14,523 nucleotides of DNA from Phycisphaerales bacterium (lineage in GTDB: Bacteria; Planctomycetota; Phycisphaerae; Phycisphaerales; SM1A02): contig VERO01000029.1 in assembly GCA_018882625.1 (NCBI GenBank), forward strand, positions 1 to 14,523, in the 5' to 3' direction. Below are positions 1 to 6,166 of the stretch, one piece after another; the stretch's first letter is position 1, and each line of letters begins with the position of its first letter. A model generated the notes under the pieces. The model was not told the origin of the DNA. It made no database searches and was given only the letters and a program-made list of their open reading frames with translations. A program made the position numbers and the translations under genes.

Positions 1-4
1 CTCC

Positions 5-10
5 TAGACT
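5..10 (+). promoter_or_regulatory. Candidate -10 element (TAGACT) for a near-leaderless start
   Basis: The hexamer TAGACT, preceded by C, lies 10 nt before the GTG at 21. Two other starts in this window, ATG 10193 (TATACT, 8 nt) and ATG 13504 (TACACT, 8 nt), have the same CTAnACT heptamer at almost the same distance. With a normal -10 to +1 distance, transcription would begin within a few bases of the GTG. The window edge hides any -35 element. The call rests only on the repeated pattern. Confidence 0.4.
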
Positions 11-20
11 GCGGGACCCC

Positions 21-491
21 GTGTGGCGCACCCGGTCCATCCTGGCAACCCTGATCGCCGCGTGCGCGGTGTCGCTCGGCTCGGCCGGATTGCGCGTGCT
101 GCACGTCGTCACCGCACCCGAGCACACTGGGCACAGCACATCGCGCGCGGACAAGGCGCACGCCGCTTCCGCGTGCGGCCATGCGCATGGTCACTCGTGC
201 GGCACGGGGGGCGCTGGGCCAGGCGCCGCTGACACGGCTGCAGTGCAGGTCGCGGCCGGCACCGCGGACAGCGCTGACCGCGCCGATACGGGCACAAGCC
301 ACTCGCATGATCCGCACGATGTCGATTGCGCCACGTGCGATCTGCTGGTGACACTCTCGACCGACGTTGCCCTGCCCGCGCCAGAACTGGCGCCATGCGG
401 GGCAGCAGGCGACGCGCCACACGTTGCCGTGATGCAGCCCGCACGGTGCACGCTGTCAGCGGTCCGTGCGCGCCCACCCCCCACAGCCTGA
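21..491 (+). CDS. Exported His/Cys-rich hypothetical protein
   Basis: I do not recognise a named family. The protein has 156 residues with a GTG start. An N-terminal hydrophobic segment (about residues 5-31, ILATLIAACAVSLGSAG core) looks like a signal peptide or signal anchor, so the rest should lie outside the cytoplasm. Two clusters could bind metal: CGHAHGHSC at 52-60 and HSHDPHDVDCATC at 94-106. They are separated by an Ala/Gly/Asp-rich linker, and the C-terminus is Ala/Pro-rich. The layout of a signal, a His-rich stretch and a CxxC followed by a hydrophobic patch (DLLVTLS) loosely recalls DUF2946-like small His/Cys proteins, but the match is weak. The gene is followed by a pseudopilin and two secreted HxH proteins on the same strand. 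A part in metal binding at the cell surface is an inference. Competing frames through 23-733 look like shadows. Confidence 0.6.
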   Translation: MWRTRSILATLIAACAVSLGSAGLRVLHVVTAPEHTGHSTSRADKAHAASACGHAHGHSCGTGGAGPGAADTAAVQVAAGTADSADRADTGTSHSHDPHDVDCATCDLLVTLSTDVALPAPELAPCGAAGDAPHVAVMQPARCTLSAVRARPPPTA

Positions 492-600
492 CACGCACTC
501 GTCGCGCGATGCAGCACGTGCATGCACGGTCCCGAGCGGACGGCATGGGCGTGGCATCCGCTGATCCCACTCTCGTGACGGTCCAGCTTGGGGACCTTCG
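492..600 (+). promoter_or_regulatory. Intergenic gap with overlapping palindromes before the pseudopilin gene
   Basis: This gap holds no credible gene. It contains two overlapping perfect palindromes, GCACGTGC at 514-521 and GTGCATGCAC at 518-527, which could be an operator or a cruciform. A short hairpin, GGTCC (580-584) with GGACC (592-596), ends 4 nt before the ATG at 601 and could mask ribosome access. There is no CTAnACT-type element and no strong Shine-Dalgarno. Short palindromes are common by chance in GC-rich DNA. Confidence 0.25.
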
Positions 601-1398
601 ATGCGGTCACTGTCGACATCCTGCACATCCATGCCCTTGCGCTGCCGCACCCGCTGCAGCGCGTGCGCCGGCTTCACCATCGTCGAGATGCTGGTGGTGG
701 TCGGCCTTGTCGCCGTGCTCGTGGGGCTTGTGATGCCTGCGATCTCGTCGGCACGCCGTGCAGGCCTGGTGTCGCAAGACCTGTCGAACCTCCGCAGCCT
801 CTCGCAGGCGCATGCGGCGTACATGAACGTCTTCAAGGACCGCTTCGTGGATGCCGCACTGCCGCATGGCGGGATGGCCGACCCCAACGCGGACACGTTC
901 GTGGACACGCTGCAGCCGTACTTCGGCAGCGAGCTCGCCCTACGCAGCCCGCTGGACCGCAGTGCGATGTGGCCGCCGCAGGACATGACTTCGGTGGCGT
1001 CCGGCAGCGTCTTTCGCCGCACGAGCTACGGGATGAACAACTACCTCTCACGCAGGTACTCGCCTGAGGTGGCGCTCAACGGCGCCGGATCGGGTGCGGA
1101 CGCGCTCTCGCGCGTTCCGGACCCCTCCAGCACCGTGTGCTTCCTCCTCATGGCCGAGGAGGGCGACTTCGCGACCGCAGATCACCCGCACGTGGAGGAC
1201 TGGGCATCGCTCAGCCAGCCCGAGCAGGTGGCGGCGGTGGCGGCACGGCAGGTGGCGATCAACGCAGTCGATCGCCTTCGCCCATCGCCCGCATCGGAGT
1301 CGGACTGGAGCTTCGTGGATGGCCACGTCGCGACATCCCGCTTCGAGACCCTGTACGAGAGCGCTGACCGAAACAAGTTCGACCCTCGCGCGAGGTAG
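601..1398 (+). CDS. Prepilin-type (DUF1559-like) pseudopilin
   Basis: This is a 265-residue type II/IV pseudopilin of the DUF1559 style that is very common in planctomycetes. The prepilin site is G24|F25-T-I-V-E29, followed by a hydrophobic helix (about 26-47). A prepilin peptidase should cleave and methylate it, leaving the helix in the inner membrane or a pseudopilus. The C-terminal region has the expected late VDGH (239-242), matching the H-X9-DG region of the family. The leader is long and unusual for its four cysteines (C8, C15, C19, C22); Met11 at 631 is a possible alternative start. The ATG at 601 is the first start after an in-frame TGA at 562-564 and lacks a clear Shine-Dalgarno. The stop is 4 nt before the dockerin gene, so the two are probably co-transcribed. 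Its substrate or partner is unknown. Confidence 0.85.
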   Translation: MRSLSTSCTSMPLRCRTRCSACAGFTIVEMLVVVGLVAVLVGLVMPAISSARRAGLVSQDLSNLRSLSQAHAAYMNVFKDRFVDAALPHGGMADPNADTFVDTLQPYFGSELALRSPLDRSAMWPPQDMTSVASGSVFRRTSYGMNNYLSRRYSPEVALNGAGSGADALSRVPDPSSTVCFLLMAEEGDFATADHPHVEDWASLSQPEQVAAVAARQVAINAVDRLRPSPASESDWSFVDGHVATSRFETLYESADRNKFDPRAR

Positions 1399-1402
1399 CG
1401 CA

Positions 1403-2200
1403 ATGCGCACAATCAACCACTTCACGGCTGGCGCCGCGCTGGCGGCGTTCGCCGCTGTCGCACACGCCCAGCACGCCGGAGACATCGGCCTCACGGTCGG
1501 TGCCGACGGTGCCATCGTCACTCACCTGATCAACGGCTCGTCGCTGGTCCCCGAACGCGTCTTCACGGCCGCGTTCGGCGACACCGGCGTGCCCAACTTC
1601 ACGCAGAACCCCGGCTTCGATGCCAGATCCGGGACGTTCCCGGCAACTGCACGCATCGGCTTCGACTTCCTCACGCCGCTGCTGCGCTGGACCGGCGACT
1701 CCTTCGCGCCCACTCACCCTCAGGACCCTCTGCTGGGCGAGCGACTTCGAGCATCCTTCATCACGCTCAGCGCCACCACTGGCGCCGGCCCCATCGCCGG
1801 CTTCTCACTGGCAGTGCAGGGCGACGGCGGATGGCATCGCCACATCTCGTGGACGCTGCAGCCTGCGATCGGCGCAAGCGCGCCAGCCAGCGGCGTGTAC
1901 CTGATGGAGCTGGCGCTCTGGTGCACCGACCCGGCTATCGGCGACAGCGAGCCATTCTGGGTGGTGATGTCCGCTGGCGCGAGTGCAGCCGACGTCGCGC
2001 TCGCCGAGCAGTGGGTGCGCGATGCCATCGGAGCGCCCTGCCCCGCAGACCTCGACGGCAGCGGTGCCGTCGACGGTCGTGACCTTGCCGCACTGCTCGC
2101 CAACTGGGGCGGCGCCGGCGATGGCGACATCGACGGGAACGGCACTGTCGATGGCGTCGACCTCTCATCCGTTCTTGCCGCATGGGGCGGCTGCAGATGA
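1403..2200 (+). CDS. Secreted HxHxxW-motif protein with C-terminal dockerin
   Basis: The protein has 265 residues. The first 22 form a clear signal peptide (h-region AGAALAAFAAVA, cleavage after AHA or AHAQ). The body (about 23-210) contains HRHISW at 145-150, a GVYLMELAL strand at 164-172 and EPFWVVMSAG..AADVALAEQWV at 183-205. All three blocks recur at similar positions in the next gene, so the two are paralogues. The HxHxxW plus GxY pattern recalls TIGR03769 / choice-of-anchor M surface domains; this is from memory. Residues 213-264 are a type I dockerin: two EF-hand-like calcium loops (DLDGSGAVDGRD and DIDGNGTVDGVD), each followed by LLANWG/VLAAWG, with flanking Cys213 and Cys264. I chose ATG 1403 because of the signal peptide and a GAGG (1392-1395) with 7-nt spacing. 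The same frame is open upstream to 1094, but that part overlaps the pseudopilin gene and is a shadow. Confidence 0.85.
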   Translation: MRTINHFTAGAALAAFAAVAHAQHAGDIGLTVGADGAIVTHLINGSSLVPERVFTAAFGDTGVPNFTQNPGFDARSGTFPATARIGFDFLTPLLRWTGDSFAPTHPQDPLLGERLRASFITLSATTGAGPIAGFSLAVQGDGGWHRHISWTLQPAIGASAPASGVYLMELALWCTDPAIGDSEPFWVVMSAGASAADVALAEQWVRDAIGAPCPADLDGSGAVDGRDLAALLANWGGAGDGDIDGNGTVDGVDLSSVLAAWGGCR

Positions 2201-2220
2201 CCTGCATGGCCCCGATCGCC

Positions 2221-2253
2221 TTCCCTTTCGTGTGGTTCCCTTTTCACTTCCCT
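2221..2253 (+). repeat. Three spaced TTCCCT direct repeats in a pyrimidine-rich tract
   Basis: TTCCCT occurs at 2221, 2236 and 2248, and the first two extend to TTCCCTTT. The surrounding 2219-2262 is strongly pyrimidine-rich and T-richer than the rest of the window. It lies in the 77-bp gap between the dockerin gene and the PEP-CTERM gene. A CTACACACT at 2252-2260 resembles the CTAnACT elements seen elsewhere, but it sits further from the start codon, which here has its own Shine-Dalgarno. The repeats could be binding sites or simple low-complexity sequence. Confidence 0.3.
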
Positions 2254-2265
2254 ACACACTCCCTG

Positions 2266-2272
2266 AAAGGAG
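2266..2272 (+). promoter_or_regulatory. Strong Shine-Dalgarno deciding the 2278 start
   Basis: AAAGGAG lies 5 nt before the ATG at 2278. It decides the start over the in-frame ATGs at 2182 and after: those would add up to 32 residues ahead of the signal peptide and overlap the end of the dockerin gene. It is the best ribosome-binding site in the window. Confidence 0.75.
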
Positions 2273-2277
2273 TTCCC

Positions 2278-2979
2278 ATGACCCTAGTTCCAGCTCATCG
2301 CGCACTGACAGGACGGCTCGTTGCCGCCGCCGCGACCCTCTCCTCTATTGCGCTTGTGGCACCCCTCGCTCATGCCGACGAGGCACACCTCGACCCGTAC
2401 GTGTGGGCGCAAGGTGGCCGCATCGAGATCGGCGCGTGGGATGACGACACGAACAAGCTCCACGAGCCCTTCTACCGTGTCTTCGGCGCGGAGCTCGGCG
2501 AGGACCCTGACTTCCCGTTCTCGATCGACGAGCCGGGCATCCGGTCGAGCCTCAACGGGCTGACCTTCTCGCTTGACCTCGATGCGGGGCTTCAGGCATG
2601 GAACGGCAGCGCGTTCGGCGCGTCCACCTCGAGCATGTCGGTGGCGTACGGCGGATCCGCGATCGGCACGGCCGGGGGCGGATCGCTGTCGTTCCTGGTG
2701 GGCGACGACTTTCACGCCCACCCCGACTTCACGCTGTCGGGCCTCGGAGGCACCGATCCCGCGCCCGGGATCTACCTGATCAGCTTCACGGTCTCGAGCG
2801 TCGGCTACGGCACGAGCGATCGATTCTGGATCGCATTCAACCTTGGCATGAGCGAGGCTGACCACGAGACTGCGATCGAGTGGGTCGAGGCCAACTACGT
2901 GCCTGCGCCCGGCGCGCTTGCGTTGATCGGCGTGATGATTGCTGGCACTCGCAGCCGGAGGCGCACTGCCGGACAGTGA
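2278..2979 (+). CDS. Secreted HxHxxF-motif protein with PEP-CTERM-like anchor
   Basis: The protein has 233 residues. Residues 1-33 form a signal peptide (RLVAAAATLSSIALVAPLAHA, cleaved after AHA). The body carries HLDPYV at 37-42, FYRVFGAELG at 65-74, HAHPDF at 146-151, a PGIYLISFTV strand at 163-172, and DRFWIAFNLGMSEADHETAIEWVE at 181-204. These match blocks of the preceding dockerin protein, so the pair arose by duplication and then diverged. The tail is Val-Pro-Ala-Pro-Gly (208-212), a short hydrophobic stretch (ALALIGVMIAG), then RSRRR. This is the planctomycete form of a PEP-CTERM sorting signal, which an exosortase would process (known for the class; no exosortase is in view). The HxH motif suggests the All3515 / choice-of-anchor M kind of metal-related surface protein, but I cannot test this. 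The stop is only 3 nt from the end of the convergent phosphorylase gene. Confidence 0.85.
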   Translation: MTLVPAHRALTGRLVAAAATLSSIALVAPLAHADEAHLDPYVWAQGGRIEIGAWDDDTNKLHEPFYRVFGAELGEDPDFPFSIDEPGIRSSLNGLTFSLDLDAGLQAWNGSAFGASTSSMSVAYGGSAIGTAGGGSLSFLVGDDFHAHPDFTLSGLGGTDPAPGIYLISFTVSSVGYGTSDRFWIAFNLGMSEADHETAIEWVEANYVPAPGALALIGVMIAGTRSRRRTAGQ

Positions 2980-2982
2980 CGG

Positions 2983-5106
2983 CTACGCGCTCCGGTCGCG
3001 GTACGCAGGCACGTACATCTGCCGCGCGTACTGCGCCACCATGCGGTGCGAGCTGAAGACTGGCGGAACTGTCGCGGCGCTGGCGAGCGCAATCTCGATC
3101 CAGCGCCGCGGCAGGCCATCGGCATCATGCTGGTAGAAGGCCGGCACGACCTCGCGCTCGAGCAGGTGGTAGAGCGCATGCGCATCGGCATCGTCCTGCG
3201 CATCCTGGTCATGGTGCTGATGCGCCGAGCCGATCGCCCAGCCGTTGGTGCCGTGGTCGCACGCCTCGGGCCACCAGCCGTCGAGGATCGAGACGTTCAC
3301 GCCACCATGCATCGGCGGCTTCATGCCGCTCGTGCCGCTTGCCTCGTAGGGCCGCAGCGGCGTGTTGAGCCACACATCGCACCCCGACGTGAGCATGCGG
3401 CCGACATGCATGTCGTACTCCTCGATGAACGCGACGCGGCCACCGAAGCGCGGGTCGCGTGCGAAGCGATGGATGCGCTGCGCATACGCCTGGCCTGCGT
3501 CATCGCGCGGGTGCGCCTTGCCTGCAAACACGAGCTGCACGGGGCGCTTGGCGCTGCAGAGGATGCGCGCAAGTCGCTCGGGATCGTGGAAGATGAGCGG
3601 CGCGCGCTTGTAGGTGGCGAAGCGGCGCGCGAAGCAGATCGTCAGCGCGCCGTCATCGAGCGCCGAGTAGGCGGCGGCCACCGCACCCTGCCCTTCGCCG
3701 CGGCGCTTGGCCTGCAGCGCAAGGCGGTCGCGGATGAAGTGGATGAGCCGGCTGCGGAACCGGTGGCGCATCAGCCAGAAGCGGCCATGGTCCGTGCGCG
3801 TGGCACGCGACCACGCGGGCATCGTCGGCGCCTGCTTGTCGAGCCTTAGGCCGATCTCCGCGCGCCAGAAGCGCTCCGCCTCGGGATCGATCCACGTGCC
3901 GGGGTGCACGCCGTTGGTGATCGAGGCGATGGGCACGCGTGAGGCGTCGCCGCCGTACATCGCCGTCCACATCTGCCGCGACACCTCGCCGTGCAGCTGC
4001 GACACGCCGTTGGCGCGGCCTGAGAGGCGCAGCGCAAGGACGGTCATGCAGAAGGGCTCGCGCTCGTTGGCGGGCAGCTCGCGGCCCATCGCGACGAGAT
4101 CCTCGGGGGAGATCCTCGCGGTGCGCGCCACGGCGCGCAACTGGGCGCTCACGCTCTCGGGGTCGTAGCGGTCATGGCCGGCAGGCACCGGCGTGTGCGT
4201 GGTGAAGACTGTCGTGCGCCTGACGGCGTCGATCGCATCCGTAGCGGGCGATCCTGCACGCACCAGGTCGGCCACGCGCTGCAGCGCGGCGAATGCGGCA
4301 TGACCCTCGTTGAGGTGAATGACTGTCGGACGCTCGCCCACCGCATGCAGCGCGAGGATGCCGCCGACGCCCAGCAGCACCTGCTGGCGCAGGCGCAGCA
4401 GCGGCTCGCCCTTGTAGAGGCCTTCCGTGAGCTCGCGGTCCTCGGGGGCGTTGGCCTTCAGGTCGGTGTCGAGGAGGTACAGCGGCACGCGGCCGACCGA
4501 CATCCTCCACACGCGCACCTTGACGCGCCGCTCGCCCACGGGGCACGCGAAGGAGACCCCGAGGTCCTCGATGGGCCACTGGCTGAAGTCATATGTGGGA
4601 TAGAGGACCATCGTGCGGCCGTCGCGCGCCATCTGCTGCACGTAGTAGCCGTGCCGGTACAGCAGCCCCACGCCGCACAGCGGGATGCCGAGATCTGACG
4701 CGCTCTTGAGGTGGTCTCCCGCAAGCACGCCCAGTCCGCCGGAGTACTGCTGCATGGACTCGTGCAGCGCGTACTCAGAGCAGAAGTAGGCGATCCGCAG
4801 GCCACGCAGCCGTGCCGCCGCGCCGCGCTGGAACCACGCGCGCTCCTCCATGTACGCCTGCCGCGCCGCCAGCGCGTCGTAGGTGCGCTTCACGAAGATG
4901 GGATCTTGCGCAAGCGCATCCATCCGTGCGCGGGATGCCCGGGCAAGCGTCGCGATGGGATTGTGGTTCGTCGCGCGCCACTCGGCGGGATCGAGGGTCT
5001 GGAAGAGCGACCACCCCTCCTCATGCCAGGCCCACCAGAGGTTCGCGGCGACCTCGCGCAGGAGTCGGGACAGCTCTTCGGTCTCTACAGCGGGGTTCCT
5101 GGGCAT
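2983..5106 (-). CDS. glgP: Alpha-glucan (glycogen/maltodextrin) phosphorylase, GT35
   Basis: This cytoplasmic PLP enzyme removes glucose units from alpha-1,4-glucan ends with phosphate, giving glucose-1-phosphate. It has 707 residues and no signal peptide. It belongs to the shorter 'alpha-glucan family phosphorylase' type (TIGR02094) with a DUF3417-like N-terminus (LWWAWHEEGWSLFQ at 23-36). Landmarks are AYFCSEYALHES at 106-117, YSGGLGVLAGDHLKSASDLG at 121-140, HLNEGHA at 264-270, TNGVHPGTW at 397-405, FARRFATYKR at 492-501 and EASGTSGMK at 588-596, where K596 should hold PLP. A His/Asp-rich loop sits at 629-644. It would act after the 4-alpha-glucanotransferase encoded further along on the same strand, although the GYF gene separates them. 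The ATG has no Shine-Dalgarno; a TATAAC lies 13 nt upstream. It could also mobilise internal glycogen. Confidence 0.93.
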   Translation of the reverse strand: MPRNPAVETEELSRLLREVAANLWWAWHEEGWSLFQTLDPAEWRATNHNPIATLARASRARMDALAQDPIFVKRTYDALAARQAYMEERAWFQRGAAARLRGLRIAYFCSEYALHESMQQYSGGLGVLAGDHLKSASDLGIPLCGVGLLYRHGYYVQQMARDGRTMVLYPTYDFSQWPIEDLGVSFACPVGERRVKVRVWRMSVGRVPLYLLDTDLKANAPEDRELTEGLYKGEPLLRLRQQVLLGVGGILALHAVGERPTVIHLNEGHAAFAALQRVADLVRAGSPATDAIDAVRRTTVFTTHTPVPAGHDRYDPESVSAQLRAVARTARISPEDLVAMGRELPANEREPFCMTVLALRLSGRANGVSQLHGEVSRQMWTAMYGGDASRVPIASITNGVHPGTWIDPEAERFWRAEIGLRLDKQAPTMPAWSRATRTDHGRFWLMRHRFRSRLIHFIRDRLALQAKRRGEGQGAVAAAYSALDDGALTICFARRFATYKRAPLIFHDPERLARILCSAKRPVQLVFAGKAHPRDDAGQAYAQRIHRFARDPRFGGRVAFIEEYDMHVGRMLTSGCDVWLNTPLRPYEASGTSGMKPPMHGGVNVSILDGWWPEACDHGTNGWAIGSAHQHHDQDAQDDADAHALYHLLEREVVPAFYQHDADGLPRRWIEIALASAATVPPVFSSHRMVAQYARQMYVPAYRDRSA

Positions 5107-5138
5107 GGTTGTGCGCCGAGTTATACGCTCGACCGCAG
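5107..5138. promoter_or_regulatory. 32-bp divergent spacer with shared TATAC core
   Basis: This is the whole gap between the divergent phosphorylase and GYF/PH genes. It holds a -10-like TATAAC on the minus strand (5125-5120, 13 nt before ATG 5106), overlapping TATACG on the plus strand (5122-5127, 11 nt before ATG 5139). Inverted arms CGAG (5117-5120) and CTCG (5128-5131) flank the 7-nt core. Neither start codon has a Shine-Dalgarno, so both mRNAs may be nearly leaderless. The two polymerase sites overlap and would compete. This is an inference from position only. Confidence 0.4.
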
Positions 5139-6083
5139 ATGCCTGAGCTGCGGTACATGGTCCGACGGGCAGATGGCGCGATCTACGGCCCCTACCCCGC
5201 CACGCAGCTGAGGCAGTTCGCCGCTCACGGCAAGATCAGCCCGCGCGACCATGTGCGCGCAGAGCGCGGCACGCGATGGGAGATGGCGCTCCGTGCAGGC
5301 TGCCTTGCCGGGGCGTTTGGCGGAGGCGACCGCGAGATGGAGGACCTCGAGCCGCCTGAGGCCGAGCCGCCTGAGGCAGAGCCGCACTCCCCAACCGTGG
5401 CCGCACCGGCGGATCCGCACCGCGGTGCGGAGAAGACAGCGCTCTCAGACGAGGACGCGCACGCCGAGATCGACCTCGCCCAGCGGCTGCAGCGTGCGCG
5501 GATCCCTATACAGCTGATGCCAGGAGAGTCGGTGCTGGTCCTGCGCCAGCAGTCGTTCTTCGATGCCGCGGCGCGCAGCGCAGTCTCTGCGGTGATGGGC
5601 AGGCGAGGCACCATTGTGGCGACGACGCGGCGGATCGGCGCAGTCGTCCCTGGCCTCTTCGGCGACGAGACGACGGTGGTCGACCTTGGCCGCGTCACGA
5701 GCGTGCGGGTGGGCCGGCGCATCGCCATCCGGAGGATGATCTCCGGATCGCTCCTGGTGCTGAATGGCGTGCTCGCGTGGGTTGCTGCGTGGCTCTTTGG
5801 CATGGCAGGCAAGTCGCTGTCGGGCGTGCTTGGCGGCATTGGCGACCTGCTCGGCGGCGACACCAGCTATGGCGACAGCATGGTGTCCGCATCGCAGGTC
5901 ATCAGGTGGATCGGGGTCGGTCTCCTCGCGCTCGGCGCTGTGGCCCTGCTCGCGAGCATCCGGCGGGCCATCGTCGTGCACGCAGGATCAGTCAAGATCA
6001 CCTTCCACTGCGCACGTGCAGGCACGCGAGACCTGACCGCGATCTCCGACGCCATGCAGGATTCGGCGCAGTCGCGCACCTGA
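5139..6083 (+). CDS. Membrane protein with GYF-like and bacterial PH-like domains
   Basis: The protein has 314 residues and no enzyme signature. Residues 1-58 resemble the GYF_2 domain (YMVRRADGAIYGPYPATQL, then GKISPRDHV and W47), a presumed protein- or peptide-binding module. A charged linker follows (64-110), rich in Pro/Glu and encoded by a 15-bp tandem repeat. Residues about 120-200 (RIPIQLMPGESVLVLRQQSF, TIVATTRRIG, TTVVDLGRVTSVRVG) look like a bacterial PH-like fold. Two hydrophobic segments (201-221 and 254-275) are joined by a Gly-rich loop, and a short C-terminal tail returns to a PH-like strand (IVVHAGSVKITF). The PH-like fold may therefore be split by the hairpin. I placed the start at ATG 5139, because longer versions run through the phosphorylase gene. 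The function is unknown, and the glucan neighbours do not explain it. Confidence 0.75.
   Translation: MPELRYMVRRADGAIYGPYPATQLRQFAAHGKISPRDHVRAERGTRWEMALRAGCLAGAFGGGDREMEDLEPPEAEPPEAEPHSPTVAAPADPHRGAEKTALSDEDAHAEIDLAQRLQRARIPIQLMPGESVLVLRQQSFFDAAARSAVSAVMGRRGTIVATTRRIGAVVPGLFGDETTVVDLGRVTSVRVGRRIAIRRMISGSLLVLNGVLAWVAAWLFGMAGKSLSGVLGGIGDLLGGDTSYGDSMVSASQVIRWIGVGLLALGAVALLASIRRAIVVHAGSVKITFHCARAGTRDLTAISDAMQDSAQSRT
5349..5384 (+). repeat. 15-bp tandem repeat in the linker of the GYF/PH gene
   Basis: The unit GAGCCGCCTGAGGCC occurs at 5349-5363 and, with one change, at 5364-5378; a partial third copy follows to 5384. It encodes repeats of Glu-Pro-Pro-Glu-Ala. Such an in-frame repeat could change linker length by slippage without disrupting the domains on either side. 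Confidence 0.7.
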
Positions 6084-6086
6084 CTT

Positions 6087-6147
6087 CCCATGTGACCCAA
6101 CGTCGTTCGCCACATGGGGCTTGGGCGCCTACTCCGAACGAGGCGCC
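6087..6147. terminator. Two inverted repeats between convergent genes, possible terminator
   Basis: The 83-bp gap between the convergent GYF/PH and 4-alpha-glucanotransferase genes contains CCCATGTG (6087-6094) paired with CACATGGG (6111-6118), an 8-bp stem with a 16-nt loop. It also contains GGCGCCT (6124-6130) paired with AGGCGCC (6141-6147), a 7-bp stem with a 10-nt loop. A further GGCGCC is at 6162-6167. No T-tract follows on either strand, so this is not a standard intrinsic terminator, but the position fits a two-way transcription stop. Confidence 0.35.
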
Positions 6148-6166
6148 GCGCGCGCCGCTCGGGCGC

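Noticed and set aside
1094..1402. Upstream extension of the dockerin-protein frame
   Set aside because: It overlaps the pseudopilin gene, is Arg/Ser-rich shadow sequence, and would bury the clear signal peptide that starts at 1403.
2182..2277. Longer start for the PEP-CTERM protein at ATG 2182
   Set aside because: It overlaps the dockerin gene and lacks a ribosome site, while ATG 2278 has AAAGGAG at 5 nt and a normal signal peptide.
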